DNA of 55,761 bases, taken from contig DWWL01000059.1 of assembly GCA_019119775.1 (NCBI GenBank), forward strand, positions 1 through 55,761. Reading direction: 5' to 3'. The notes under the pieces are model-generated. The model saw nothing but the letters and a program-made list of their open reading frames with translations. It had not been told where the DNA came from and ran no database searches. The stretch is from Candidatus Lachnoclostridium pullistercoris. GTDB taxonomy: Bacteria > Bacillota > Clostridia > Lachnospirales > Lachnospiraceae. Below, piece after piece: positions 40,998 through 50,201 of this stretch (positions are counted from its first letter, which is position 1; every line of letters starts with the position of its first letter). Made by a program: the position numbers and the translations under genes.

Positions 40998-43091
40998 TTA
41001 ACAATTCTTCTCACTATTTTTTTCTTTCGGCATGCTGTGGCCGCAGTGTTCGTTGGAGCAGAGGAGCTTGTTTCCCTTCTCCACCATATAGTGACCGCAC
41101 TCCGGGCACTTGATCTCCGTGGGCTTCTGCCAGGACATAAATTCACACTCCGGATTGTTGACACAGCCGTAATATTTTCTTCCCTTTTTGGTCTTTTTGA
41201 TCACCACATCTCCGCCGCAGAGAGGACATTTCACGCCGATCTTTTCAAAATACGGCTTGGTGTTCTTGCACTCCGGGAATCCGGGACAGGCCAGGAATTT
41301 TCCGTGGGGGCCGTATTTGATCACCATGTGGCGGCCGCAGAGCTCGCAGACCTCATCCGTCACCTCGTCTGAGATCGTCACTGTCTCCAGCTCGCTCTCC
41401 GCCTTTTTCACTGCCTCCATCAGATCCGGATAGAAATTCCTCACCACGGACTTCCAGGGCAGCTCGCCGTCCCCCACCTTGTCCAGCAGATATTCCAGGT
41501 TTGCCGTAAACGTGGGATCCACAATACTGGGGAAACACTGCTTCATGATCCGGTTCACAATCTCTCCCAGCTCAGTCACATACAGATTTTTATTTTCTTT
41601 CGCCACATATCTTCTGGCAATGATGGTAGTGATCGTGGGGGCGTAGGTACTGGGCCGTCCGATCCCCTGCTCCTCCAGTGCCTTTACCAGGGAAGCCTCT
41701 GTGTAATGGGCCGGCGGCTGGGTAAAGTGCTGGCCGTATTCCAGCTCTTTTAAAGGCAGTACATCTCCTTCTTTTAAGCTGTTCAACAGCACATTGTTCT
41801 CCTCTTTGTCCTCCTCATCCACGTACACGGACATAAAGCCGTCAAATGCCAGCTTGGAAGCGGTGAGGGTGAATACATACCCCGCCGCGTCGATCTTCAC
41901 AGAGGTCGTCTCATACACTGCCGGCTTCATCCGGCTGGCTGTAAACCGTTTCCAGATCAGCTGATATAAGCGGAACAAATCTCTGGAGAGGGAATCCTTT
42001 ACAAGGGACGGCGTCAGCGTAATATCCGTGGGACGAATCGCCTCGTGGGCGTCCTGGATCTTGCCGGAGGCTTTTTTCGACTTCTCCTCTCCGGCTACAT
42101 AGGACTCCCCGTAATGCTCGCCGATAAAACTCTTCGCCGCCACATCCGCTTCTTCCGCCACGCGGGTGGAATCTGTACGCAGGTAAGTGATCAGACCTAC
42201 CGTGCCCCGCCCTTTAATATCCACGCCTTCATACAGCTGCTGCGCCAGCCGCATGGTCTTCTGGGTGGAGAAGTTCAGATTCTTAGATGCTTCCTGCTGC
42301 AGAGTACTGGTGGTGAACGGAATCGGAGCCTTTTTCATCCGCTCTCCCCGCTTCACATCCTCCACCAGATACTGGGCTCCCTCCAGATTCTTCAGGATCC
42401 CGTTAAGCTCTTCCTGGTTGTGGATGGTGATCTTTTCCGATTTTGTGCCGTAAAATCGGGCGGTGAGGGGAGTTTTCCTGCCCTCGCTCTTTAATTTTGC
42501 GTCCAGCGTCCAGTATTCCTCCGGAATAAAGGCGTTGATCTCATCCTCCCGGTCGCAGATCATGCGGAGAGCCACCGACTGCACGCGCCCGGCGCTCAGG
42601 CCGCGCTTTACTTTTTCCCAGAGCAGAGGGCTGATGCTGTAGCCCACCATACGGTCCAGAACCCGTCTGGCCTGTTGGGCATCCACCAGATTCATGTCGA
42701 TCTGGCGCGGGGACTTCAAAGACGCCTTGACCGCGTTCTTCGTGATCTCATTGAAGCTGATCCGGTACACCTTCTTGTCCTTCAGCTCATCCAGCTTCAG
42801 CGCCTTCACCAGATGCCAGGAAATCGCCTCTCCCTCCCGGTCCGGGTCAGTCGCCAGATAGATCCGGTCTGCTTTTTTCACTTCCTTGCGCAGCTTCGCA
42901 AGAATATCTCCTTTGCCCCGGATCGTAATATATTTTGGCTCGTAATCGTTGGCCACGTCAAACCCCAGCTGGCTTTTGGGCATATCTCGCACATGTCCGT
43001 TGGACGCATCCACCACATAATTGGCACCCAGGAACTTTTTGATCGTCTTTACCTTTGCCGGGGACTCCACAATCACTAAATAACTTGCCAT
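40998..43091 (-). CDS. topA: DNA topoisomerase I
   Basis: This 697-residue type IA topoisomerase relaxes negative supercoils. The Toprim domain begins MASYLVIVESPAKVKTI and includes TDPDREGEAI. The catalytic tyrosine is Y303 in GLITYLRTDSTR. The C-terminus has three four-cysteine zinc ribbons (CELCGRHM to CPGFPEC, CPLCGGD to CVNNPEC, and CPECGHY to CSNEHC). The start at 43091 follows GGTGAGG; longer in-frame upstream sequence lies inside dprA. It is 11 bases after dprA, in the comM-dprA-topA operon. Confidence 0.98.
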   Translation of the reverse strand: MASYLVIVESPAKVKTIKKFLGANYVVDASNGHVRDMPKSQLGFDVANDYEPKYITIRGKGDILAKLRKEVKKADRIYLATDPDREGEAISWHLVKALKLDELKDKKVYRISFNEITKNAVKASLKSPRQIDMNLVDAQQARRVLDRMVGYSISPLLWEKVKRGLSAGRVQSVALRMICDREDEINAFIPEEYWTLDAKLKSEGRKTPLTARFYGTKSEKITIHNQEELNGILKNLEGAQYLVEDVKRGERMKKAPIPFTTSTLQQEASKNLNFSTQKTMRLAQQLYEGVDIKGRGTVGLITYLRTDSTRVAEEADVAAKSFIGEHYGESYVAGEEKSKKASGKIQDAHEAIRPTDITLTPSLVKDSLSRDLFRLYQLIWKRFTASRMKPAVYETTSVKIDAAGYVFTLTASKLAFDGFMSVYVDEEDKEENNVLLNSLKEGDVLPLKELEYGQHFTQPPAHYTEASLVKALEEQGIGRPSTYAPTITTIIARRYVAKENKNLYVTELGEIVNRIMKQCFPSIVDPTFTANLEYLLDKVGDGELPWKSVVRNFYPDLMEAVKKAESELETVTISDEVTDEVCELCGRHMVIKYGPHGKFLACPGFPECKNTKPYFEKIGVKCPLCGGDVVIKKTKKGRKYYGCVNNPECEFMSWQKPTEIKCPECGHYMVEKGNKLLCSNEHCGHSMPKEKNSEKNC

Positions 43092-43102
43092 ATCAACCTC
43101 AC

Positions 43103-44209
43103 CTATAGCTTTTTTCCATAATACTGATTGGCTGTCCGGACCACATATCCTTTCCATTCCAGCTCTAAAAGAATGCCCATGCACTCTCCCACTGGAAGTC
43201 CGCACCGCCCTGCAATCTCATCCAGAAATTTTGGCTGTAAATCGAGGCAACTATACACCATTTTTTCTTTCTTGGCAAGTCCCTTTCCATTTTTTTCCTG
43301 AAGTGCGGTCATTTTCCTGTTTTTTATCTGAAGGATCTCCAGCACGTCCCCGGGGCCGTCTGTGAGCTGGGCTCCGCTCTTGATCAGGTGGTTGCAGCCG
43401 GCGCTCAAAGGATCTGTCTGACGTCCGGGAACCGCCAGAACTTCCCTCCCCTGATCGAGGGCCAGGGCAGCCGTGATCAGAGAACCACTCCTCTCCCTGG
43501 CCTCCACCACAACGACCGCGTCCGCCATCCCGCTGATAATGCGGTTTCTCATGGGGAAATTTCCTGGCGCCGGCCGGTCCCACGGGCCAAACTCAGAGAT
43601 CAGGCAGCCGTTCTCCTCAATCTCCCTGTAAAGCCCGCAGTGTTCCGGCGGGTAGCAGACTTCTGTTCCATTTCCCAGGACAGCTGCTGTCCGCCCGCCG
43701 CCGGCCAGCGCCCCTTTGTGGGCCCAGCTGTCCGTTCCTCTGGCCAGCCCGCTGACGACCCAGACACCGGCTTTAGCCAGCTCTCTGCCATACCATTCCG
43801 CCACTCCCCTCCCATATTCTGTATTCTCCCTGGCCCCCACCACAGCGGCCGCAGGACTCCCCGGCTCCGGGAGCCGTCCCTTCACGCAGAGCCCCATGGG
43901 AAAATCGTAAATCTCCTTTAATTTCTCCGGATACGCACGGTCAAACGGGGTAATAAACTGTATTCCCAGATCGGAAAATCTATGATACTGGTCCAGCAGT
44001 TTTTCCTGTTCCTTTCTGGTCCCGGCGATCTTTTCCGCTGCCCGGCCAAGGGCCGGAAACTTCTTTCCCTGTCCCGTTTCTTCTATATAATATACGGCCT
44101 CAAAACTCTCAAACTCTTCCCACAGTTTTCGGATGGTCACAGCTCCCAGTCCCCTGGTCCGGCAGAGCAGATAAAGATATTCCCGTTCCTTCTCAGTCAA
44201 TATTTCCAC
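43103..44209 (-). CDS. dprA: DNA processing protein DprA
   Basis: This 368-residue protein loads RecA on incoming single-stranded DNA. An N-terminal helical domain precedes the Rossmann-like core with VVGARENTEYGRG, VSGLARGTDSWAH, GNGTEVCYPPEH and FPMRNRIISGMADAVVVVEA. A C-terminal winged helix ends the protein. The start is uncertain. GTG at 44209 is too close to the GGGGAGG site, while TTG at 44200 lies at good spacing and would remove three residues. The gene overlaps comM. Confidence 0.95.
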   Translation of the reverse strand: MEILTEKEREYLYLLCRTRGLGAVTIRKLWEEFESFEAVYYIEETGQGKKFPALGRAAEKIAGTRKEQEKLLDQYHRFSDLGIQFITPFDRAYPEKLKEIYDFPMGLCVKGRLPEPGSPAAAVVGARENTEYGRGVAEWYGRELAKAGVWVVSGLARGTDSWAHKGALAGGGRTAAVLGNGTEVCYPPEHCGLYREIEENGCLISEFGPWDRPAPGNFPMRNRIISGMADAVVVVEARERSGSLITAALALDQGREVLAVPGRQTDPLSAGCNHLIKSGAQLTDGPGDVLEILQIKNRKMTALQEKNGKGLAKKEKMVYSCLDLQPKFLDEIAGRCGLPVGECMGILLELEWKGYVVRTANQYYGKKL

Positions 44210-45740
44210 CTCCCCAGTATGTGCGGACTCCTCTCCGGTATCCGGCCGCCTCCAGCAGATGTTCCCGTCCGATCTCCTCTTTTCCGGCCAGATCCGCGAT
44301 CGTCCTGGCCACCTTTAAAAGCCGGTCCCTGCCTCTGCCGCTCATCTCCTCCCTCTCATAGATTTCCTTCATCAGCCGCTCTTCCTTCGCCCTTAAGGCG
44401 CAGAACTTATCCAGCTCCGGTCGTCCCATCCGGCTGTTAAAACGGACAGACGTGCCGGAAAACCGTTCCTTCTGCACCTGCCAGGCCCTCTCCACTCTCT
44501 TTCGGATTTCGGCGGAGCTCTCCTCCCGCCGCTCCCCAGCCGCAATCGCCTCATATGGGATCTGCTCCGCCTCCGCGATCAGGTCCATCCGGTCCAGGAT
44601 CGGCCTGGAAATCCGGCTCAGATACCGTCTCACCTGCTGCTCCGTGCAGTGACAGCGGCTGCGGTCCGGATAAAATCCGCAGGGACAGGGGTTGCTGGCT
44701 GCGACCAGCATAAAGTCCGCGGGAAAACGGTAGGCTCCGCTCACCCTGGCGACCACAATACTCCGGTCCTCCAGAGGCTGTCTTAACAGTTCGATCACAC
44801 TCCTGGGAAATTCCGCGAGCTCATCCAGAAATAAAACACCTCCCGTGGCCAGGGACACTTCTCCCGGCTTCGGCCCCCGTCCTCCCCCGGCGATCGCCTG
44901 CACGGTGGCCGAATGGTGGGGGCTGCGGAAAGGCCTGGATGAAATCAGGGGCTGTCCCTCAGGGAGAAGACCGCAGATACTGTAGATTCTGGATATCTCC
45001 CTGCGCTCCTGGGCCGTCATCGGGGGCATGATCGTAGGGATGCGCCGGGCCGTCATGCTCTTTCCCGTTCCCGCCGGCCCCATGAGTAGGAGATTGTGCA
45101 TGCCCGCAGCGGCGATCTCCGCCGCCCGCTTCAGCATAGCCTGTCCGACCACATCCCGGTAGTCAGGACCATTTTCCTCTATTTTCTCCGGCTCCCGCTC
45201 CTTTGGCTCCTCTTTCTCCCACAGTTTTGGATCACCGTTCAAAAGCGCGGCCAGCTCCCTTAAATCCCGGACTCCCGTCACCGGCACAGCCCCTGCCGCC
45301 CGCCCTTCCGGGCCGTTTTTCTCCGGCAGAAAACATCTGACCATCCCCTGTTCTCCTGCCGCTCCCGCCATGATGAGGGCTCCCCGGATCGCCTTCACCT
45401 CGCCGCTCAGTCCCAGCTCCCCCGCGATCACAATTTTTTCCAGGCGGTCTGGGCGGATCAGACCGTACGCCCCCAGCACTCCCACGGCAATCGGCAGGTC
45501 AAAAGCGGTCCCGCCTTTTCTCACGTCCGCCGGAGACAGATTGACGGTTATTTTTCTGGGCGGGCACTGAAAACCGGAATTCTTTATAGCGGTCAGCACC
45601 CGGTCCCTCGCCTCCTTCACTTCGCTTCCCAGATATCCCACCATGGAAAATCCGGGCAGCCCGTTGCTCACATCCGCCTCCACTTTTACCAGATATCCGT
45701 CCATGCCGGATATGCCGATGCTGTTGACTCTGCAGAACAT
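44193..45740 (-). CDS. comM: YifB/ComM-family Mg-chelatase-like AAA+ ATPase
   Basis: This 515-residue protein has an N-terminal Lon-protease-like domain (VNSIGISGMDGYLVKVEADV), an AAA+ core with Walker A LLMGPAGTGKSMTARRIP, Walker B GVLFLDELAEF, and the C-terminal Mg-chelatase-type domain. ComM is a hexameric helicase that promotes branch migration during natural transformation. The start at 45740 follows GAGGAGG. It is the first gene of comM-dprA-topA, linking DNA uptake, RecA loading and supercoiling control. Confidence 0.93.
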   Translation of the reverse strand: MFCRVNSIGISGMDGYLVKVEADVSNGLPGFSMVGYLGSEVKEARDRVLTAIKNSGFQCPPRKITVNLSPADVRKGGTAFDLPIAVGVLGAYGLIRPDRLEKIVIAGELGLSGEVKAIRGALIMAGAAGEQGMVRCFLPEKNGPEGRAAGAVPVTGVRDLRELAALLNGDPKLWEKEEPKEREPEKIEENGPDYRDVVGQAMLKRAAEIAAAGMHNLLLMGPAGTGKSMTARRIPTIMPPMTAQERREISRIYSICGLLPEGQPLISSRPFRSPHHSATVQAIAGGGRGPKPGEVSLATGGVLFLDELAEFPRSVIELLRQPLEDRSIVVARVSGAYRFPADFMLVAASNPCPCGFYPDRSRCHCTEQQVRRYLSRISRPILDRMDLIAEAEQIPYEAIAAGERREESSAEIRKRVERAWQVQKERFSGTSVRFNSRMGRPELDKFCALRAKEERLMKEIYEREEMSGRGRDRLLKVARTIADLAGKEEIGREHLLEAAGYRRGVRTYWGGGNID

Positions 45741-45888
45741 AATATCCTCCTCTCCGGACCGTACCTGAACGTCCGAAAAGGAACAGCCGGGAATGCGCAG
45801 CATGCCGGGCCGCCTTTTGGGGAACAGGATCCGGTCCCCTTTATGTCATTGTATCAATAATTGGAAACAGCGGCCGAATGGCCTGCAC

Positions 45889-45909
45889 CCGGGCAGAGGA
45901 ACTGCCCGG
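45889..45909 (-). terminator. weak hairpin after the hydrolase gene
   Basis: CCGGGCAG and CTGCCCGG form a perfect 8-base-pair stem with a 5-base loop, 25 bases after the hydrolase stop. No T-run follows, so termination may be weak. Confidence 0.4.
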
Positions 45910-45933
45910 ACTTATGCTGCGTGCGATTTGTCT

Positions 45934-46896
45934 TCAGATATGGCGGGAATTCTGCTCTCCCGCTTTCCCGATCTGCTGAAAGATCCATTCCGTCAGGTCC
46001 CGATGAACCTGATCCCGGTCCAGATCATTGAGAATCTCATGGCGGCTGCCCTCATACAGCCTGATCTTCACATCCGTCATTCCCATGGACTGATACCTGC
46101 GAAACAGCCGTCTCACTCCCTTACCGTAAGCTCCCACCGGGTCCTCACTTCCGGACATCAGAAATATCGGCAGCTCCCGCGGCATCCGATCCACCACCCT
46201 GCGGCTTTTCAGCTCCAGCATGACGTGAAAGAAATCCCGGTAGGCAGAGCAGGAAAAGCGGAAATTGCAGTAGGGATCTCTCACAAACTGGTCCACCCGC
46301 TCCTCATCTCTGGAAAGCCAGTCGCTCCCCGTCCTCGGGGATGGGATCCGCCGGTTGTAATTGCCCAGCACCAGACTGTGCAGGAGGCGGCTTCTGCACC
46401 GGTCCCACTCTGCCAGGGCTGTCAGGTTCACAGCTGCCAGGGCAGCAAGCAGCACTGCCGCCGGATAGTCTCCGGTTCCCATGAGGACCGCCCCATCCAC
46501 CTCTTTTCCGTACCGGGTCAGGTATCTGCGGACCAGGAAGGATCCCATGCTGTGTCCCAGCAGAAATCCAGGGATCTGCGGGTATCTTTTCTCTGCCAGA
46601 TGGCGGATCCGGCGGATATCCTGAATCAAATAGGCCGCCCCATTATGCTCTGCAAAAAATCCCAGCTGGTCTCTCGACGGGGCCGTCCTTCCATGTCCCA
46701 GCTGGTCGTGGCCGATCACCGCCACTCCCCTGGCTGTCAGAAACTGCGCCAGCTCCTCATAGCGGCCGATGTGCTCCGTCATTCCGTGGACCAGCTGAAG
46801 CACGGCCTTCGGCTCTTCCTCCGGCTCCCACAAAGTCACCCAGAGCGAGGAAACTCCGTCGCTGGACGGAACCCGAACCGTTTCCCGAACTGCCAT
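45934..46896 (-). CDS. alpha/beta hydrolase (monoacylglycerol lipase/lysophospholipase-like)
   Basis: This 320-residue serine hydrolase has the nucleophile S116 in LLGHSMGSF, the acid in MSGSEDPVG and the histidine in EGSRHEIL, plus the oxyanion segment LVHGMTEH. This pattern is typical of monoacylglycerol lipases and lysophospholipases. There is no signal peptide, so it acts inside the cell. The start at 46896 follows GAGGAGGG. It has its own promoter, with a 16-base palindrome at the expected transcript start. Confidence 0.88.
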   Translation of the reverse strand: MAVRETVRVPSSDGVSSLWVTLWEPEEEPKAVLQLVHGMTEHIGRYEELAQFLTARGVAVIGHDQLGHGRTAPSRDQLGFFAEHNGAAYLIQDIRRIRHLAEKRYPQIPGFLLGHSMGSFLVRRYLTRYGKEVDGAVLMGTGDYPAAVLLAALAAVNLTALAEWDRCRSRLLHSLVLGNYNRRIPSPRTGSDWLSRDEERVDQFVRDPYCNFRFSCSAYRDFFHVMLELKSRRVVDRMPRELPIFLMSGSEDPVGAYGKGVRRLFRRYQSMGMTDVKIRLYEGSRHEILNDLDRDQVHRDLTEWIFQQIGKAGEQNSRHI

Positions 46897-46958
46897 GCGC
46901 TTTCCCTCCTCTCTTTCTATCCGATCTTCTCCGCCCATGCCGTCTGTCTGGCGGGCAG

Positions 46959-47001
46959 ATGAAACTGGTTTCATCATAGCATATCCGCCGCCGGAGCACA
47001 A
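46959..47001 (-). promoter_or_regulatory. hydrolase promoter with palindromic operator
   Basis: TTGTGC (46996-47001) and TATGAT (46973-46978) are 17 bases apart on the minus strand. Overlapping the end of the -10 box is the perfect palindrome ATGAAAC-TG-GTTTCAT (46959-46974). It probably binds a dimeric repressor not encoded in the window. Confidence 0.6.
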
Positions 47002-47004
47002 GCG

Positions 47005-47769
47005 TCAATTCTTCGCCCACTCCGTCATGTACTCCCGGTAGCGCAGGGGAAGATGGGTCATCTGACATCTCCTGTTTTCCCGCTCTTTGATGGAGATGGT
47101 TTCCACAAAAGTTTTCCACAGTTCTCCGAAAGGATCCTCCTTTCCCGCCGTCCTCACGGACCGGCGGACCTCATCCGGTATCCCCCGGATCATCACCGTC
47201 TCCCGGTCTTTTCTGTGGAGCGCTGCCTTGTCTCTCAGCTCGTCCCACAGAAACCAGTTTTCCCCGGAAAGCCTGTCCTCAAAATGCTCCGCCACCAGAG
47301 CAAGGACATCATTTTTCGGGCCGATCCGCCCGGCCAGGATGCCCTCCGGAAGCCGGGAAAAGCGGACAAAGCCGGTGAGCAGATGGGCCTCATTCCTCAC
47401 ATACCGCCGCATTTCACACATGCGGAACACAGAATCCAGGCTGAGCATATGGAGGATCTGCGGCCCGCAGCGGAACCCATCCACGAGGAAGCGGTACATC
47501 CGGTCCGCCTTCTCCTCACATCCGGAAAGGGACGCTTCCCAGAGAAGAAGGCACGCCTCCTCCGAGATCTTCTCTCTCACGGCGCTCATCACAGACTCCG
47601 CCTTTCTCCGCTCAGAAACAGTCTCATGATAACGGCAGAACAGCTCCGGCTCCCGCTCTCCTTTAAGCTCCAGCCTCTGATCCCTGCTCCTTCTCCCGCT
47701 GGTCCCCGCATCGTAGATCCCTGACAGGATCGATTCAAAATCATCTCTGCAGATATATACATCCATCAC
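47005..47769 (-). CDS. TIGR03915/DUF4130-type DNA metabolism protein
   Basis: This 254-residue protein begins VYICRDDFESILSGIYDA and ends LPLRYREYMTEWAKN. This matches the family always found with, or fused to, uracil-DNA glycosylase-like and radical SAM DNA-repair proteins. No catalytic motif is apparent. The gene overlaps the radical SAM gene by a few bases (GTG at 47769 or ATG at 47766), so the two are made together. The shared LexA-type operator points to a role in DNA damage repair. The uracil-glycosylase domain that often accompanies it is absent here. Confidence 0.8.
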   Translation of the reverse strand: MMDVYICRDDFESILSGIYDAGTSGRRSRDQRLELKGEREPELFCRYHETVSERRKAESVMSAVREKISEEACLLLWEASLSGCEEKADRMYRFLVDGFRCGPQILHMLSLDSVFRMCEMRRYVRNEAHLLTGFVRFSRLPEGILAGRIGPKNDVLALVAEHFEDRLSGENWFLWDELRDKAALHRKDRETVMIRGIPDEVRRSVRTAGKEDPFGELWKTFVETISIKERENRRCQMTHLPLRYREYMTEWAKN

Positions 47770-49118
47770 ATCACCCCGGACACCACTGCCCTTTTATCCT
47801 CCTCTGTCGGATCTGCCGTCATATGAAAATCATCAAACAGACTCATCTGCCGGTATGTATCCCTCCCGGCAATCTCCCACGCCCTCCGCTTTTCCTCTCC
47901 CGCCAGGCTGGCCGCGATCCCGTCCTGATCCCAGCGGAAAGAAGCCATCAGACGTCCCTGACAGGTCATAAAATACATGGCCCGCTTCAGCACCACGCCG
48001 AACTTTTTCAGATCCCCGAAGTCCAGAAGCCCATACCTGCGGGCTTCCACGATCCTCTTTGCGGAGCGCACGCCCACGCCGGGGACGCGCAGCAGCGTAT
48101 AGTAATCCGCCCGGTTTGCCTCCACCGGAAAACGCTCCAGGTGGCGGACCGCCCAGTCACATTTCGGGTCCAGAAGAACATTAAAATTGGGATGCTCCTC
48201 GGAGAGCAGCTCTCCGGCCTGAAATCCATAATACCGCAGCAGCCAGTCCGCCTGGTAAAGCCTGTGCTCCCGCAGCAGAGGCGGACCTCCGGGAAGAGCT
48301 GGGAGCAGACTGTCGTCATTGACTCTCACAAAGGCAGAGTAAAAAACGCGCTTCAGCTCGTATTTCCGATAAAGAGCCTCCGCCACCGCAAGCATCTGGT
48401 AATCGCTCTCCCCGGTGGCACCTACGATCATCTGCGTGCTCTGTCCGGCCGGCACAAAAGCCAGCCCCCGCCTCTTTCCATAGAGTTCCAGCTCCTGCTT
48501 TCCCGTCTGAATCCCCTGCTGGATCTGACGCATGGGAAGGAGAATCTTATCCCTGGTCTTGCCCGGTGCCAGAAGGCGCAGTCCTTCCGCTGTCGGCAGT
48601 TCCAGATTGACGCTCATCCGGTCAGCCAGAAAGCCGGCCTGGCGGATCAGAAGCGGATCCGCCCCAGGGATGGCTTTCACATGGATATAGCCCCGGAAAT
48701 GATGATCTCTCCGAAGCTGATACAGCGTCCGGCAAATCAGCTCCATCGTATAGTCCGGACTGTGAAGGATGCCGGAGCTTAAAAACAGCCCTTCTATATA
48801 ATTCCTGCGGTAAAACTCCATCGTCAGAGTACAGACCTCCTCCGGAGTGAAGGCTGTGCGCACCACATCGTTGGAACAGCGGTTGATGCAGTACCTGCAG
48901 TCGTAAATGCACTGGTTGGTAAACAGGATCTTCAGCAGAGAGATGCACCGTCCATCCGCAGAAAAACTGTGGCAGATCCCCGCCGGAGCCGTGCTCCCCA
49001 TCGTTCCCTTTTTCCCTTTCCGCTCCACACCGCTGGAGGTGCAGGCCACGTCATACTTCGCCGCATCCGTCAGGATCTCCAGTTTTTCCCGAAGAGACAG
49101 ATTTTCCTGTATCAGCAT
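47766..49118 (-). CDS. putative DNA modification/repair radical SAM protein
   Basis: This 450-residue radical SAM enzyme has the cluster motif C70-x3-C74-x2-C77 (NQCIYDCRYC), with further cysteines in INRCSND. The C-terminus has a helix-hairpin-helix DNA-binding motif (LLRVPGVGVRSAKRIVEA). The whole fits the TIGR03916 family. It probably performs radical chemistry on damaged or modified DNA, but the substrate is not known. It is first in an operon with the TIGR03915-type gene, behind a promoter with a perfect LexA box. Confidence 0.88.
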   Translation of the reverse strand: MLIQENLSLREKLEILTDAAKYDVACTSSGVERKGKKGTMGSTAPAGICHSFSADGRCISLLKILFTNQCIYDCRYCINRCSNDVVRTAFTPEEVCTLTMEFYRRNYIEGLFLSSGILHSPDYTMELICRTLYQLRRDHHFRGYIHVKAIPGADPLLIRQAGFLADRMSVNLELPTAEGLRLLAPGKTRDKILLPMRQIQQGIQTGKQELELYGKRRGLAFVPAGQSTQMIVGATGESDYQMLAVAEALYRKYELKRVFYSAFVRVNDDSLLPALPGGPPLLREHRLYQADWLLRYYGFQAGELLSEEHPNFNVLLDPKCDWAVRHLERFPVEANRADYYTLLRVPGVGVRSAKRIVEARRYGLLDFGDLKKFGVVLKRAMYFMTCQGRLMASFRWDQDGIAASLAGEEKRRAWEIAGRDTYRQMSLFDDFHMTADPTEEDKRAVVSGVM

Positions 49119-49143
49119 CGTTCCACCGCCCTTTTTCTTGATC

Positions 49144-49155
49144 GAACATCTGTTC
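49144..49155 (-). promoter_or_regulatory. LexA (DinR) box at the radical SAM promoter
   Basis: GAAC-ATCT-GTTC is a perfect GAAC-N4-GTTC palindrome located 7 bases downstream of the -10 box TAGAAT (49163-49168). The arrangement is the same as at addBA, so LexA repression is likely. Confidence 0.8.
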
Positions 49156-49162
49156 TAATCGT

Positions 49163-49191
49163 ATTCTATCACAGGGCGGAGCAGAATGCAA
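49163..49191 (-). promoter_or_regulatory. promoter of the radical SAM operon
   Basis: TTGCAT (49186-49191) and TAGAAT (49163-49168) are 17 bases apart on the minus strand. A second GAAC-N4-GTTC sequence (49202-49213) lies just upstream of the -35 box, inside the end of the LysR gene. Confidence 0.75.
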
Positions 49192-49196
49192 GCATT

Positions 49197-50081
49197 TTAT
49201 CGAACTTGTGTTCTTTTTCTGATCAGCTCCATCATTCTCTTCATCTGGCCGGTCATGGAGCGCTCCTTCACCCAGGCCGCCTTCATCCTGTTTTCCATAA
49301 AAAGTCCCTCCACCCGGATCTCCTTTAACCGTCCTGCCTGGATCTCCGACTCTGCCACCGGTTCCGGCAGGACCGCCGCCCCCAGCCCCTGTCCGGCCAT
49401 CCGGACCAGCGCCTGAGTGTTGACGCTCGTGCAGGCCGGCTCCGCCGTCAGGCCCAGGCCGTAGAGCCCATGGTCAAACACATCGCGGACAGCGCTCCCT
49501 TTCTCCCGCAGCAGAAGACGCTCCTGAACCAGCTCTTCCGGCCGGCAGATTTCCCGGGACGCAAGGGGGTGGCCGGGCGCGGCGTAGACACCTACGCGGT
49601 AAGCGCCGAATTCCAGGCTTTCCAGTCTTCCGGAGTGAATATTCCCCTCCAGAAATCCAAAATCCAGCCGGTAGGCCAGCAGTTCCTCCTCGATCCTGGC
49701 CGCGCTGTCCACCGTCACCTGGACGGGCGTCTGCGGATACAGGCGGGCAAATTCTTCCCACACCTTCGGGAGCCAGAAGTTGGCAATGGTGATGTTGGCC
49801 CCCAGGTGGATCGGCGTCTTCTCCTCCGACTCCGCAAAATTGACGGAGAGCTCTCCGAACAGCTCCAGAATCTGTTCCGCCTTCTCTTTAAAGCGCCTTC
49901 CTGAGGCGTTCAGATACAGCCGCCTGGAGATCCTGTCAAAAAGAGGGCAGCCCGCCTCCTCCTCCAGCGCGCTGATCACATGAGTCACCGCCGGCTGGGT
50001 CATATAGAGAGCCCTGGCGGCTCCTGTCACACTCCCCTCCCGGCAGAGCGTGCAGAAAATTTCCAGCTGTCTGATATTCAT
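49197..50081 (-). CDS. LysR-family transcriptional regulator
   Basis: This 294-residue regulator has an N-terminal winged helix-turn-helix (IRQLEIFCTLCREGSVTGAA) and a periplasmic-binding-protein-like effector domain. The start at 50081 has only a weak site (GGAACCGGTGA). It diverges from the chromate-transporter pair with a LysR-type dyad between them, so it probably activates that pair. The most similar regulators belong to the CysB/CbbR type, but the effector cannot be deduced. Confidence 0.9.
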   Translation of the reverse strand: MNIRQLEIFCTLCREGSVTGAARALYMTQPAVTHVISALEEEAGCPLFDRISRRLYLNASGRRFKEKAEQILELFGELSVNFAESEEKTPIHLGANITIANFWLPKVWEEFARLYPQTPVQVTVDSAARIEEELLAYRLDFGFLEGNIHSGRLESLEFGAYRVGVYAAPGHPLASREICRPEELVQERLLLREKGSAVRDVFDHGLYGLGLTAEPACTSVNTQALVRMAGQGLGAAVLPEPVAESEIQAGRLKEIRVEGLFMENRMKAAWVKERSMTGQMKRMMELIRKRTQVR

Positions 50082-50114
50082 AAGTTCACCGGTTCCTTCC
50101 CATTTTCGTTTTTT

Positions 50115-50132
50115 CATTACTTTTTAATAATG
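50115..50132. promoter_or_regulatory. LysR-type binding dyad
   Basis: CATTA-N8-TAATG is an inverted repeat of the T-N11-A type between the LysR gene and chrA. It lies about 20 bases upstream of the -35 box of the transporter promoter, the usual place for a LysR activator. Confidence 0.55.
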
Positions 50133-50153
50133 ATTTATATAAAATAATAACAT

Positions 50154-50182
50154 TTTACTTATTTTTCAGCAAGGGTTATACT
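50154..50182 (+). promoter_or_regulatory. promoter of the chromate transporter pair
   Basis: TTTACT (50154-50159) and TATACT (50177-50182) are 17 bases apart. The transcript would begin near 50189 and carry a leader of about 115 bases. Confidence 0.65.
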
Positions 50183-50201
50183 GGGCAGGACGCAAAAAAA
50201 T

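Noticed and set aside
49202..49213. Second GAAC-N4-GTTC as an independent LexA site for the LysR gene
   Set aside because: It lies within the 3' end of the LysR coding sequence, so it cannot control that gene. It may be an auxiliary site of the radical SAM promoter, or chance.
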